Source: Apoda limacodes
Taxonomy: Eukaryota; Arthropoda; Insecta; Lepidoptera; Limacodidae
Direction of reading: 5' to 3'
Assembly (NCBI GenBank): GCA_946406115.1
Contig: OX291551.1
Coordinates: 7,874,001 to 7,938,000, forward strand
DNA length: 64,000 nucleotides
In this document: in pieces, positions 11,519 through 23,149 of the stretch
Layout: each line of letters begins with the position of its first letter
Position numbering within the stretch: position 1 is the first letter of the stretch
The notes under the pieces: model-generated
Databases searched by the model: none
Told to the model about the DNA's origin: nothing
Seen by the model: the letters and a program-made list of their open reading frames with translations, nothing else
Made by a program: the position numbers and the translations under genes

Positions 11519-12276
11519 AAGGTCCCTGACCTAAGGCTCTGTGCTGTCTCCTACGCTGTTTCTACTGCATATCAATGACATGTTGGACATTAACAACATG
11601 CATTGCTATGCAGATGACAGTACTGGAGACGCTTATAACACGGGTCGTGCACACATCCCTCGTTCCGTTGTGGAGGAAAACCGCGGAAAACTTGTGACTC
11701 AAGTCGAGACCACACTGTCCAAGGTTTCTGACTGCGGACGGGTAAACTTGGTCCAATTCAACCCTAGTTCCTCCCTTCCCCTTCCAAGCCGTGCCAAGCC
11801 TCATATGCAGTTTGCTTAAGAATTTTAGCTTCTTTGCAAGACCTTTTAACCACGGTCGTTTTTTGACACTGGCAGCTACTCGCGGGTTAGGAATATAACA
11901 TTCCATATCAGCGAGGATTGTTTCAGTGACTGCGGCTGCGCAGACGTCAGAATCTTCTGAGCTAAAGCAGATCTGCCTCCACGGGTACGATGTATAAAAT
12001 TTGCGCAATCCATCCCAGTCTGCCGACGCCGATAAGTTGGCCCAGATGGATCGGGTTGTGTGCATGGCACTTGAGTCCGAACCAGACAGTGGTCTGAGGA
12101 GCTTTAGGCTCATCCACTGAGACGGAATATCCGTCCGGACGTGTAGTCAGCAGAAGATCCAGTAAGGAGCTCGTATGGTCCACTATATCTGGTATTCTCG
12201 TTGGAGAAAGTACCAGCTGAGAAAATGCATAGGTCAGAGCACATTCATGAGCAGATATCCCTGCGTAGCTATTGGT

Positions 12277-12759
12277 TCAAGAACTGAGCCACTCACGATG
12301 GTGGGCGTTGAAGTCTCCCAAAATAAGTTCTGCTGTGGGATATTGCTCTAGAACTTTGTCAGTCGTCAAACTCAGGTGCGTGAAGATTCGAATTACGTCC
12401 GTGTCACCGCTATGAGACCTGTATAGGCACGCATAGATACGAGTCTGGCCACCGTGATCTACGCGCACCCACAATATATCGACAGGTGACAGCAGATATC
12501 CTCCCGGACGAACATTCATACACCGGCACGACACAAAATTGTGCTCTAGTTTGTAGCCGAGATAATGAAGGTATGCTGTTTCGGCCGGGCAGGATAACTG
12601 CGTTTCCGTAAGAAAAAGAATAGTCGGCTGCGCAGACTCCAGATGGAGGTGGACTGCGTTAAGATTTGCGTGAATAACCCTTACGTTCCAAAAGGTTACA
12701 TTAAATGTGGATGGAGCGGCCGCTGAAAATACTCTTTTCTTTTTTGTACCTTTTGCCAT
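12277..12759 (-). pseudogene. LINE endonuclease N-terminus (broken copy with an ATG start)
   Basis: An open segment beginning at an ATG at 12759: MAKGTKKKRVFSAAAPSTFN, then the apurinic-like endonuclease domain with FLTETQ and GDFNAHHREW. It aligns codon for codon with the start of the long LINE frame at 46223. A deletion and stop after GDFNAHHREWLSS, and several frameshifts downstream (seen at 12183-11962 and 12113-11790), make it non-functional. Its value is that it shows where the family's true start codon lies. Confidence 0.88.
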
Positions 12760-13366
12760 TTTTTTTTAAAAGAAGTGACTCATACTGAAAATTAGGATTC
12801 AGTGCACAGCCAGCTTAGAGAACAAAATGTGCGGTACAAGAACTGTCGAAGCTCGGCACAGATAATACGGTTGCTGGCACGGCGGGCGGAAGGGCCTCTA
12901 ATCCCCCTCTGTTGTAGTAGCTGGGTCCACTCAGGTCTCCTTCTCCGGCGCGACTACTACTTCAGAGACTTTACACAGGTAGGCGGATCAGCCTCCCAGG
13001 GTGCACATTAAGTGATTTCTGGGTTCGGGAACCCGTTCAACCTGCCGCCGGCCAGCGGCCAGCCGTTTCATCAGGTCTCCCTGACCGCCGTACCAGCACG
13101 CCGCGTCTACGCCGAGCAATTATAGCAACAAGCACCGCCGGTCCTCCGCTGTCCGCGCAGCGAATCCTCAAAGAGCTCTGGCAACCTTACTCACCGCTAG
13201 GAACACAGCACTTCTCGATGTTAGTGTTATTATGGCCGCGATTTTCTGTAAGGTGGAGGTACTTCTCCAGTTCAGGCTGCTCATTTGAGCAAGTACTCGC
13301 TATGCCCCGCTTTCATTGTTCGGGCGGCTTGTTCGAGTGAGTACTTGCTGTGTCCTACCTCTATTT
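12760..13366 (-). promoter_or_regulatory. 5' region of the broken LINE copy
   Basis: Matches the 5' region of the intact LINE (46224-46830) over its full length, with indels that break any shared reading frame, so it behaves as an untranslated region. At the far end it carries two imperfect ~47-bp units containing AAGTACTCGC and AGTACTTGC (about 13273-13365), as in the other copy. Such 5' repeats may hold the internal promoter; this is inference. Confidence 0.7.
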
Positions 13367-13369
13367 TCG

Positions 13370-14747
13370 ATCCTATTTATATATCCTATTTTTTACATCC
13401 TTCAACTATCCCTGTGCAAAAATTTGGATGGTTGTTTAATTTATTCATTATGATGACGCAAGAATTTGTTGCAAAAAAAAACGATTCCGAGTTGCCAATG
13501 TAAATTTTAGGATTTGCCAAAGTTCAATTTCCCAATTTTTCCTGTTTGTTAACCTAGACACCTGGCTGGAATAAAGGTATTTTATAAAAGCCCATTAAAT
13601 TCTCCTATTTTAACAGCCAAATACGTAATCTCATCATGGCTTTTAGGTTAGATGGACCTTTTAACGACTTTATGATAAAGTGTCGCCGGTGCGTGCTGCA
13701 CCGGTCAAAATGTCAAAAGACAGAATCTTGACAAAGCGCAGGTTACAATGTGATATTTGATTGGTTAATCTTTCCGGTATAAAAATTATAAAAAAAATAG
13801 TTTGTGAATGCGAACTAGTATGGCGTAATGGCGGTCCGTAATAATCGGCTACTGTCGTAAATAAAATATTCATAGTTAATTAAGAGTTAAAAATGTAATA
13901 AAAATCGTTATGATGTTGTGATCAAAGTATAATTAATGATAAATAATACATGAATAGTGATAATTGAAAATAATATGACTCGATTTATATGAAGTGACAG
14001 TGTAGGGTGAATAGGTTAGTTCACGACCAGTTAGTGGACTTGTATTTTTAAACTTATATTTTCCATAGCTAGTCTTTTTTTGTGAAATCATAAATAATTT
14101 GTTATACAGTATACTTTAAATTAACGAAATCTCATTACAGTTTTTATACTATTAATAAAAAAAGGGTTAATAATCTTAAAATGCAGTTTTTCTTAGTTCT
14201 CGCACACCTACAGCCAGTTTGCGCCCATATTTTTCGTCATTTTTCGACCACTTTGAAGCCACTGAAAATGGGGCCTTAATGCATTGATTAAAGGTCAAAA
14301 GTAAAACGCAAGAGATTGATAAATATCAATTACTTACAATATGGGCAGACATATTCGGATTGTGCCGCTTTTGCATATGGATAATTTTTAAATATGTACA
14401 TTTCAAATTAAACCATCTCTCACAATGATCATATCCAATGTTTTTTTCTAAGTCGTCCTCTACTTCGCTAACCAAATCTTAGGAACATTCACTACAATTT
14501 ACAATTTTGTATTGCAATGATTTGATAAGCATATAAAGTAACTTTCTTTCTCTTTAATACTTTGCTTTGTTTTTCTTTACTTTTTCTTTCTTTTTTATCT
14601 TATCTTAATTGCTTACTGCGTCTTTCTTCGTTTAATTTGTTTTCTTTGTCTTCATCTTTCTTGATGTAACACTATCTCCATGCACTCGAAGAAAGAGCAC
14701 TAGGTAACTTAGATCTATTTCTTTTATTTATACTTGGAATTTGTAGA
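13370..14747. other. No recognised gene
   Basis: AT-rich sequence with short spurious frames only. A small inverted motif, GCCGGTG CGTGCTG CACCGG, lies at about 13684-13703. The left end of the pogo-like relic next door may begin somewhere in 14160-14747, but I could not find its terminal repeat. Confidence 0.5.
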
Positions 14748-15730
14748 TCAGAGTAAAAAAATGTTTCTCAAAGGCGTCATCAAAAGATAACTAGTGCTGA
14801 ATTTTAACAGTCTTCTCATCTGCCTGAGAGTTCTTAAATTGCCTGGTTTATCCACTTCTGCGTCAATATCCTCAATTAATACTATTTCATTATTTTGTGA
14901 CACTTCTAATTCACCAAACATCATCAACGATATATTGTTGAGCGATATATATGACCCGCAATCATGAAAACTTATATTTTCAGGATTTCCTTCAACAGAA
15001 TGAATACTGGCATCAGTAATTATTTCAGTGGTAAGAATGTTAAAGTTTTGTCCAGAGAGAGATATGGAACTATGTGGCTTAGCGGACTCATGCTCATTGC
15101 CAGGAATTACTACATCATAACAGTCCAATAGAACTTCTTCGACAAGAATGCTAGCACTTTGGTTGGGAGTTGCGGAAGTTCCTAGTGTTTTAGATTTAGA
15201 ACGGCGATTTGCAAGAATTTTTTCTTTAGCCTTATGAATTTTTTCTAATATTACTTCAGCGTTTATTTTGCGCTCGGATATGTCTTGTTGAATTAACGAG
15301 AGAGTTACTGTATTCCTACTTGAATTTGAAATTCTGACTTTGCGTTGAATATCCTTTACACATTTCGTGGATTCATTTAAGGGATATAACCCACATTTTC
15401 TGAACCCGTTTATTATTGCTTCATTTAAGTCAATTGTTGTGAATGTTTATGACTTGGTTAATATTTCCTTTTATAACGCTTTTGCCAATTTCTCACTGTT
15501 TTTTTCCACTCTTGTTTAAGTGGTTTAAAAACACTCACGTCACCTGGCTGAAGGATATGTGTTGTATTGGCTGGCAATGCATAGAGGATGACTGACTTAA
15601 AGATAATGTCATATGTGACTTATGGCCGTCGATTAAAAGTAGAACGGGTTTCTTGACATTATTTTTAGTTAGCCAGGCATTAAAACTATTGCAAATGTAG
15701 TCGTAAAATACATCGCTCTTCATCCATCCA
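14748..15730 (-). pseudogene. pogo/Tigger-like DDE transposase, C-terminal part
   Basis: The minus strand from about 15725 reads MKSDVFYDYICNSFNAWL then PVLLLIDGHKSH, the second-aspartate motif of pogo/Tigger-type DDE transposases. After a gap and frameshift it continues with FKPLKQEWKKTVRNWQKRY (about 15545-15480), a stop, and a long tail ending LMTPLRNIFLL at 14748. The DGHKSH motif, the phrase FKPLKQEWKK and the acidic, serine-rich tail fit that family. Stops and frameshifts make it a relic. A second copy faces it at 15930-16500. Confidence 0.85.
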
Positions 15731-15929
15731 CATAGATGTAGTTAAAGATCCAAATAAGATCTTCAACGGGGTTAAGACCGGATTTTTTTCTTTATATAAT
15801 AAAGAAAAACAATGAAAAAGAAACATCACCGTATTAATTGTATTTGTAGCAAGTTGCAAAATATGTCCTCCTCTAGTCGTGCTCCCTTATATAAGGCCAC
15901 CTAAGGCCCTTATTGATAACATGCCTGAA

Positions 15930-16500
15930 ACTTGGACGTTCTGAAAGTGGATGTATGAGGAGCGATGTATTTTACGAGTATTGGACTGTTATGATGTAGT
16001 TATTCCTAGCAATGAGCATGAGTCCGTTGAGCCACATAGTTCCATATCTCTCTCTGTACAAAACTTTAACATTCTTACCACTTAAATAATTACTGATATC
16101 AGTATTCATTCTGTTGAAGGAAATCCTGAAGATATAAGTTTTCCAAATTGCGGGTCATATATATCGCTCAAAAATATATCGTTGATGACGTTTGATGAAT
16201 TAGAAGTGTCACAAAGTAATAATAAATCACACAGTGACCAGTCTGGGTCTGAAAATCAGTGCAGATCATTTACAGTATCAGCCGACGTCCACCATGTTCA
16301 GAAATAAAAAGCAGATGCGCTTACTACAGTTGTGTTAAGTGAATCATCAACCCCATTCAACGAAAATATAATCATGAAAAAACTGATTAAATATAAAGAT
16401 CTGCAGATGGATGAGATCTCTTATAATGAAATAGTATCAATTGAGGATATTGACGCAGAAGTGGATAAAACCAGGCAATTTAAAGACTCTCGGGCAATCG
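15930..16500 (+). pseudogene. Second pogo/Tigger-like transposase relic, inverted
   Basis: The plus strand repeats the tail of the transposase at 14748-15730. It starts with GGATGTATGAGGAGCGATG (the MKSDVFY region), then jumps directly to LDCYDVVIPSNEHES at about 15985, so the catalytic DGHKSH core is deleted. It continues to SIEDIDAEVDK near 16465. It keeps an internal segment of about 190 bp (16220-16420) that the opposite copy has lost. In-frame stops occur near 16084 and 16307. Confidence 0.85.
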
Positions 16501-17859
16501 TCGCAATCTGACGTCTAAATTCCACAAAACTTGTTGAAACGATAAACCAATTAGTATTTCACACCATACCATGCAGTAACATAAAAAAAACAAAACTGAT
16601 TAGACCAAAACAGCTAGTTCCCGAACGGGCGGTCGCAATCTGAGGGAAGCATCATTTCAGGGTGCTAGTTTACCGACCATTCATTATTTTAATAAAAAAA
16701 CACATTTTTATTAATAAAGACTAGTTACAAGCAAACTATAAAGATATTTTGATTTCACAAACATAATATCTAGATGTTAATATAAGCAGAAACACGCTGT
16801 ATTTACGTTTAAAAATATTGCGCCTCACTAATTTTAGTTAACTTTTGGTACAACGTTCATGTAGGCTCCAGAATATCGGCTCACTGTGGTGTACCAAGTA
16901 ATCATTGGTCGACATACGACATCGCGGGGGAAGGGGAACCGATCGATCTTATGTTTTGAAACAAAGGTGATAATTGGCTAGGTTCATTTAGACTATTTTT
17001 AAATTTTACGTTAAAGCGGTCGCAAACTAGTGGTGGTCGTCGAACTAGCATAATCACCCTAATTTTAGTGTTTCACCGGTTTTCAAGGGATATAACACAA
17101 AAAAACGTATTAGGTACTTATATTTTTTTAAAAAAATGTAGGTTAATAGGTTATTTAATTATCAAAACTAATATATCCGCATAATTACTATAGCTTATTT
17201 AGTTTTTGAATAATCGAGAATTTTATTAAGACTAGTTAAAAAGTCTGTCAACCTCGAGCGGCCTCAACACTTCAGAGAATGCGAATGCGGGGCCACACCC
17301 TAATTGCACAGACATCTTATTTCTCGAAAATCGGGCAATTTTCTGCCGATTAGTAATTTATTAGACTTTATTACAATATTAGATTTGTCATTTTCTAACA
17401 TCATACGCCTTAATATGTTTTTTAGTAAAAAACTAAATAAATGCACTAGAATAAAAAAGTAATTCCAGGCAAGATACATAACGCGAAATTAGAATGTGAT
17501 TTAAATACTGTTTATAAAGTCATGTCTAAAGAATTGACTATAGGAAATCTGTACCTATCTAATACGTTATTATAGCGAAGAAAAAAAAACTAAAAATGGT
17601 AAAAATATTTTTATTTCCTTATTTATATACGCATAGTACCTGTATACTCGTGTAAGCGTATCTTTGTGGCATGGTCTCTTTTATAATGAACAATCATTGT
17701 ACTATATCAAAACTTTAAAATACTCTGGTTTCTTTAATTATTTTTTTTTAAAATCATGGTACGGATACAGCCCACTTTGCTATCATTAAAAAAAAAAACT
17801 AGAAGTGCAACATCGATGCCGGAGTTTTACTTTTGTAGTTAAATACTTATGTATTATGT
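16501..17859. other. No recognised gene
   Basis: About 1.35 kb of AT-rich sequence. CGGTCGCAATCTGA-like strings near 16506 and 16632 hint that the transposon continues to about 16680. Nothing further can be supported. Confidence 0.45.
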
Positions 17860-18350
17860 AATTGGTGTCATGCAAGCAAAGTGTGTTATAAACTTTTTCA
17901 TATGTACATAGACACCAACTTCCAACTGTAATTCAGATTAGATTTTTGGAAATTAGTAATTATTTTTACCTTTTTAGTGAATCTTTTTGAAGCCGGTTGT
18001 TTTTTTTTTGGTAAAAAGTTTTTATTTTTTTCTTTTCAGTGACGAATTGCTATTTTTTTTCTTGTACACTAAAACATTCATACGAAGAATCGTAACAAAG
18101 TGTTATATAATCATCAACATAAAAGGCATTTCACCAGTTCCAAATTAACATTAATTATTTTTTTTTTCACAATTCACACAATTCACTATAATAATATGGG
18201 ACCACCTGGAAAGTATAACCTTTTAAATTAAAACAGAATTTCTCGACCGGTCTAGGCGTCTTCGAGAAATCGGGTAACAAAAATAAAAAAAAAAGATTCC
18301 GACGAATTGAGAACCTCTTTATTTTGAAGTCGGTATAAAATATCGAAGTC
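17860..18350 (+). repeat. Dispersed lepidopteran repeat (copy 1 of 3)
   Basis: Shares blocks with 36825-37180 and 59355-59578: AAGTGTGTTATAAAC, ATCTTTTTGAAGCCGGTTG (inverted as AACCGGCTTCAAAAA in the other copies), TCATCAACATAAAAGGC and AATATGGGA. It ends with CGAATTGAGAACCTC and TTGAAGTCGGT, strings I know as a very common lepidopteran repeat terminus. Probably a non-autonomous element; no coding capacity. Confidence 0.7.
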
Positions 18351-18425
18351 CATTGCATTAAAAGCATTACTGAAATCTAGTAATGACAGAACTGACAGTT
18401 CTGTACGGTCCATGCTGACTGAGAC
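18336..18425 (-). pseudogene. Short LINE RT fragment
   Basis: The minus strand from about 18425 reads MDRTELSVLSLLDFSNAFN then AMDFDIL. This is the first catalytic-aspartate motif of LINE reverse transcriptases (LLDFSKAFDTVDHDIL type). Only about 30 residues survive. It directly abuts the TTGAAGTCGGT end of the repeat, which probably inserted into or replaced the downstream part. Confidence 0.75.
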
Positions 18426-18429
18426 ATAA

Positions 18430-19150
18430 AATCAGTAATTGAAAAGGATTAAGGAGGCAATTTTGTGTAAAAGAATGGCTGGTTTTGATGGGCAAGTCGA
18501 ACTAGGACTTTGGATAGGAAGGGCAAGATTAATAAAGGACGATCAGAAAATAAGGCAGGTTTGTTTTTTTTTGGTAATATCATTACATGTGCTAGTTTCC
18601 ACATATAACGAAATTTACCAGACAAGAAGCATTATGCATTTAGAAGTGAGTAATAATAGCGGAAGTAAAGGATATGAATGACCATACTATGTCTAATGGA
18701 GACTGGAGTCTAACAAAACAGGCCTCAGCCTAGTTTGAGCTCCAGTTTACCACAAATTAAATGTGATATTTGTGTCAACTAGCTTAGTTACCTATTAAAC
18801 TTGTGGGAATAAATAAACAATTTTATAAAAAAAAAAATATTCACATCGAATCTCTTCGAAGAATCACCGGAGATCGCCCCATCACTGGTGAATTATTACG
18901 GTTTAATACGGAAAAATTTCGCTCCGGTGCCAACTACTAGTAAGGTATAAAAGTCGTAGGTATGTATAATATACAAAATACTGGTAGGTTATTCTACAGC
19001 GCAATAGATTACACGAGCTTCTATTATTACTTATAACAGACTCTTATCTACTAGGAAAACGTATAGAAAATGTTGGTGATAACAGTGGCTAGTTGGCATA
19101 CTTACTAATTATATTGAAACAAAAATATTTCGAAATAATAACCACCGATA
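18430..19150. other. No recognised gene
   Basis: An 80-codon frame at 18439-18681 (containing MAGFDGQVELGLWIGRARL) has no recognisable domain and runs into a T-rich tract. Some A-rich runs (18826-18840) resemble a retrotransposon tail. I do not call a gene. Confidence 0.4.
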
Positions 19151-19154
19151 CTTT

Positions 19155-19325
19155 TTAGGGTTTTATACCCAAAGGGGGGCTCCCTATTACTAAGCCTACG
19201 CTGTCTGTCAGTCTGACCTTTAAAGGGAAAAGCTTGTAATTTTCACAGAATTGATTATAAAATTTACATTTTATTATGGTGGATTGTCTAGCAAATAATA
19301 AAAAAATTAGTAATTTTATAGGGTC
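19155..19325. repeat. Common lepidopteran repeat fragment
   Basis: Reads GGTTTTATACCCAAAGG, then CTCCCTATTACTAAG, CTGTCTGTCAGTCTG and TTTTCACAGA. I recognise this order from abundant lepidopteran repeats (GGGTTCCGTACCCAAAGGG-type), whose fuller form may be at 31548-32390. Non-coding. Confidence 0.6.
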
Positions 19326-19589
19326 CCCTTTAATAAACATATTTTTCTTGTTTTTGCTCTATAGATAGTGAAAACGGTAGGTAATACATACAAGCTTTGA
19401 AGTTACAACTTTTGTAGTAGAACAAAAAATAATAAAGGAACGTTCGTCCTGTGTTGGTACTGAAGCCACTTTTGTTTAAATTTATTCAGGTTACAGTAAT
19501 TATTTAAAACGAGTGTAAAAGATATTTATAGAAATGTGCTTATCAACAGCGTTAACAAATTAAATTAGAAGCTAAATTGTTTATAAAGT

Positions 19590-20554
19590 AATTTATTTAT
19601 TTAGGACAACTAATAAAGTATACATACAGCGATTACAATAGCTCAGGAACAAATTTCTTAATGCTACTTTAATTACAGGCTACTGCAATACGAAGACTTA
19701 AAATACTAAGGCACAATAAATAGAGATAGAGTTAGGTATAAAAGCGAAAAAGCAGAAAAATTGTAGTTATATAGGTGAAACGAGATCGAGCACTGCGGCT
19801 CTGAATTGGCGCAGTGTGCAGTACATATCAATTTTATTCGTAGATGAGCGTGACAATTGACTATATTGTAATTGTATCCTGTTGATGGTGGAGAAGTGTC
19901 CTAAATTAGTTCTAGACCTTTTAGCATGAAAAGGCAGGTATCTGGAAGGCCGAGACAATTTCAGAGGAACTTTTAACTCTATTTGGCTCAATAGGTGCGG
20001 ACAATCGATATAGCTATTTACTATTTTGTATAGAAGTAAGTGGTCAAGGATCTTTCTGCGACTTTCTAGACTAATGAGCTTAAAAGTGTTTTAAGCGCGA
20101 GTTGTAAGAGAGTAAACTTTTCGTCATGCCACACTGGTATGTCAAATGCCAGAGAAACCGTTTTTGGATCGATTCTAGACGTTTTTTATGAACTTCATAG
20201 TAGGGAGTCTAAACTGTGCTGAAGTATTCTAAACCAGACCTAACTTAAGCGTTGAAAATGGCAATTTTGCTGAAAGCCCTGCAGTGACGTAAAATAAAAC
20301 CCAGACTTTAAAACTTCTTAAAGCTACTTTGTCAACGTGCGTGTGAAAGCGAAGTTTATTGTCATTATAGACACCAAGATCACGCACTACATCTGTTTCT
20401 TGAATTTCAGCATTGCCGATAGTGTAAGAATTGAAGTAGGGACCTTTTTTTCTAGAGAAGTGTATGAAACTGCATCTACTTACATTAAGGTTCATGCGAT
20501 TTGTCTTACACCAATCAGCAAATCGTTATGTTTCTCTAAGCGTTTTACAATTTT
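19590..20554 (-). mobile_element. LINE 3' half (minus strand)
   Basis: From 20554 downward it encodes RT sequence just after the YADD box (NLNVSRCSFIHFSRKKGP, then RDLGVYNDNKLRFHTHVDKV), then a C-terminal domain with frameshifts, including SQIELKVPLKLSRPSRYLPF at about 19990-19930. The 3' end is a TAAA-type tail at about 19590-19605. Its first 441 bp (20554-20114) are almost identical to the inverted segment 21139-21580. The upstream part is missing at this strand. Confidence 0.88.
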
Positions 20555-20744
20555 GCATATTACTGACTTGTTTCTATGAAGTATTTTTGGCCACCTGTGT
20601 TCTATTTTTTATTCAATTACTCATATATTTTTTTATTATAATGTCTGTACAACGCGCATTATGCATAGATGATTTCCTTTAAACCAAAATATTTATAAGT
20701 TGTACTTATCAATTAACTTCGATTATACAACCTTTATTTTTCTT

Positions 20745-21580
20745 TAGTTCATTACATGAATCATGAACAACATGGTTTTGATAAAAGTCGGTCCACTGCA
20801 ACTAATCTTACGAGTTTTTTATCAGACGTAGCAGACGCCGTAGATCACGGGACACCTGTTGACGTCGTATATACAGATTTCAGCAAGGCCTTTAACAAGG
20901 TTGACCACAAAATTCTAATTCGGATACTAGTTCACTGTGGGATCGCCGGGAACTTACTACCTGGTCGGACGCTCATCGTGCGTTGTAGTGAAGGGCTTTA
21001 TATCTGACGAGTTTAAATCATCATCAGGTGTTCCACAGGGATCTCACTTAGTTCCGTTATTCTTTTACATTTTTATCAATGATGTTACATCTAATTTTCA
21101 TCACTGTCGAACATATCTATATATACGCGGACGATATAAAAATTGTAAAACGCTTAGAGAAACATGACGATTTGCTGATTGGTGTAAGACAAATCGCATG
21201 AACCTTAATGTAAGTAGATGCAGTTTCATACACTTCTCTAGAAAAAAAGGTCCCTACTTCAATTCTTACACTATCGGCAATGCTGAAATTCAAGAAACAG
21301 ATGTAGTGCGTGATCTTGGTGTCTATAATGACAATAAACTTCGCTTTCACACGCACGTTGACAAAGTAGCTTTAAGAAGTTTTAAAGTACTGGGTTTTAT
21401 TTTACGTCACTGCAGGGCTTTCAGCAAAATTGCCATTTTCAACGCTTAAGTTAGGTCTGGTTTAGAATACTTCAGCACAGTTTAGACTCCCTACTATGAA
21501 GTTCATAAAAAACGTCTAGAATCGATCCAAAAACGGTTTCTTTGGCATTTGACATACCAGTGTGGCATGACGAAAAGTTT
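20745..21580 (+). mobile_element. Inverted LINE RT segment (plus strand)
   Basis: Encodes RT motifs HEQHGFDKSRSTATN, YTDFSKAFNKVDHKIL, SSGVPQGSHLVPLFFYIF and, after a frameshift, YADD at 21124-21135, then the same NLNVSRCSFIHFSRKKGP region as the minus-strand copy. It stops abruptly at about 21580 without a 3' tail. With 19590-20554 it forms one LINE insertion whose 5' segment is inverted and partly duplicated. The 20555-20744 spacer matches neither arm. Confidence 0.88.
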
Positions 21581-22369
21581 CGTTTCCATACTTTACGATC
21601 TGCCTGCGACATATATAATGTTTAGGTTATGCAGAGTCAAAATTGTGTTTACATCGGTGGCATGTCGCCAGAGTCAAATTTCGTATGTCATCATCAGACT
21701 ATCTGACAGCCTCTGATTTTCAGTATTTGATCGCCAGTATCGTTGTAAGTTTATACCCCGCCGCCATTTTGTTTTTTTTAAAGGTTCCGCATACGATAAA
21801 AGTGGTATATGAATAGAGGAGACTTGTACAAACAAAAAATATGGTACCCTGAAGTATCACGTGCCCGAAATATTTGGAGGCTAAGATCGCGATATGAAAA
21901 CAATGACAATCATTAAAATATCAGCAATCACATGTGTATACTCATTCCATTGCATTCAAATAATAGTTCCCAGGTTAATTTAACTATTTAAGGAAGCAGC
22001 GCAACCACATTAGTCTTGTGGCGCAACCTAGTAGCGCGAAAAAAACACTAATTAATTACTTGCCTACTTAGTTTCTAAAGTCATTCCTAAAAATACAGTT
22101 GTATCCACAGCATTCAATTCTTTGTTTTTGTCTAGATATTATATTTGTGTCAACCTCAGATAGGTAAATAAATTTGACACATTTAGTTTTAAGATTATTA
22201 GTTGAGAACCATTCTACTAGAATAATAGCTAGCATTGCTAACATCCTCGAAAAGCAATAGTTTGCATATCTGTTCTAAATTTTATCCAAAATGTGGTTAA
22301 ATAACTTCATTTCTCAAAAGAATTCAATTTACTTCAATAGACTGATACTTATTTACATATTATATTAAA
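21581..22369. other. No recognised gene
   Basis: A/T-rich sequence with no long frame. Just after the LINE arm there is no match to the LINE. Nothing else is supported. Confidence 0.5.
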
Positions 22370-22566
22370 CTAGCTGACCGGGCAGACGTTATCCTGCATG
22401 ATACTGACTGCAGCGCCATCTGCCGGGCTGATTTGTAAATCTTAACCATCCAGGGCGCCACCCAAACGCATACAAAAAAAGTCATTCAAATCGGTCCAGC
22501 CGTTTAGGAGAAGTACAATGACATGACATACACAAGTAGAGTAGAATTATATATATAAAGACTAGA
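22370..22566. repeat. Common insect LINE-type 3' repeat
   Basis: Begins with ACTAGCTGACCGGGCAGACG and contains AAATCGGTCCAGCCGTTTAG and a terminal ATATATATAAAGACTAGAC. I recognise ACTAGCTGACCCG...CCAGCCGTT as a very common 3' repeat in Lepidoptera and other insects (from memory). Non-coding. Confidence 0.65.
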
Positions 22567-23149
22567 CACATACAACATTTAGTTTAAGCATATTACGCTT
22601 TGGTTCAAGTAGAAAACGGAGTAAGTAAAATAGGTAATAATAATAATAGTAATAAGTGGGTACTACGAAGAAAAATAATCGCGTTATTAATTTTACCAAA
22701 GGTAGGTACCATCCGAATGAATCAAACACCACAAAAGGTGTTTATTTTTATCAACTGCACGCGGAATAAGTGTGTCTAGATGTGGCTTATGTTTTCGTTT
22801 ATATGACTTATTAGGTACATACAATACCCGTGAATAAGTTTTTTAGAATTTAATATAAATATAAATATAATATAAATTTATATTTCTACACCATAGTATT
22901 TATGTAGTTAATAGGTTTATAAGTAATTTAGTCTATGCCAGGTAATTGGGTTTATTTTTACACATCCATAGAGCGAATGTATACATAATAGTAGTTAGGT
23001 GTATGAAAATATATTTAAATGCATTTATTAATGACCTGTTGTTAGTAGAGATTTATTTAAAAAATATAGTGTATGTATGTATTTTTTTTATTGTTAAGTT
23101 GTTCCTGCTTATGTATCTATTTCATTACATAGAATTTAAGTAGTTTCTT
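22567..23149. other. No recognised gene
   Basis: A/T-rich. A 65-codon frame at 22946-23143 is hydrophobic but read from A/T-rich DNA with no recognisable motif. A short AT palindromic tract lies at 22852-22885. Confidence 0.45.

Larger units (their letters stand above)
11533..13366 (-). mobile_element. Rearranged copy of the 43-46 kb LINE (5' part plus an inverted RT piece)
   Basis: Two blocks match the long LINE at 43199-46866. The block 11789-13366 (minus strand) covers its 5' region and the endonuclease half. The block 11533-11765 (plus strand) is an inverted piece of the RT containing SPTLFLLHINDM and HCYADDSTGD. About 23 bp of unrelated sequence joins them. The 3' half of the element is missing. 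The order (RT piece forward, 5' part reversed, meeting at their downstream ends) is not the usual twin-priming layout, so a later inversion with deletion is more likely. Confidence 0.9.

Noticed and set aside
11533..13366. Twin-priming origin for the inverted LINE piece
   Set aside because: The two blocks meet at their downstream ends, and the 3' end with its tail is absent, opposite to the twin-priming layout.
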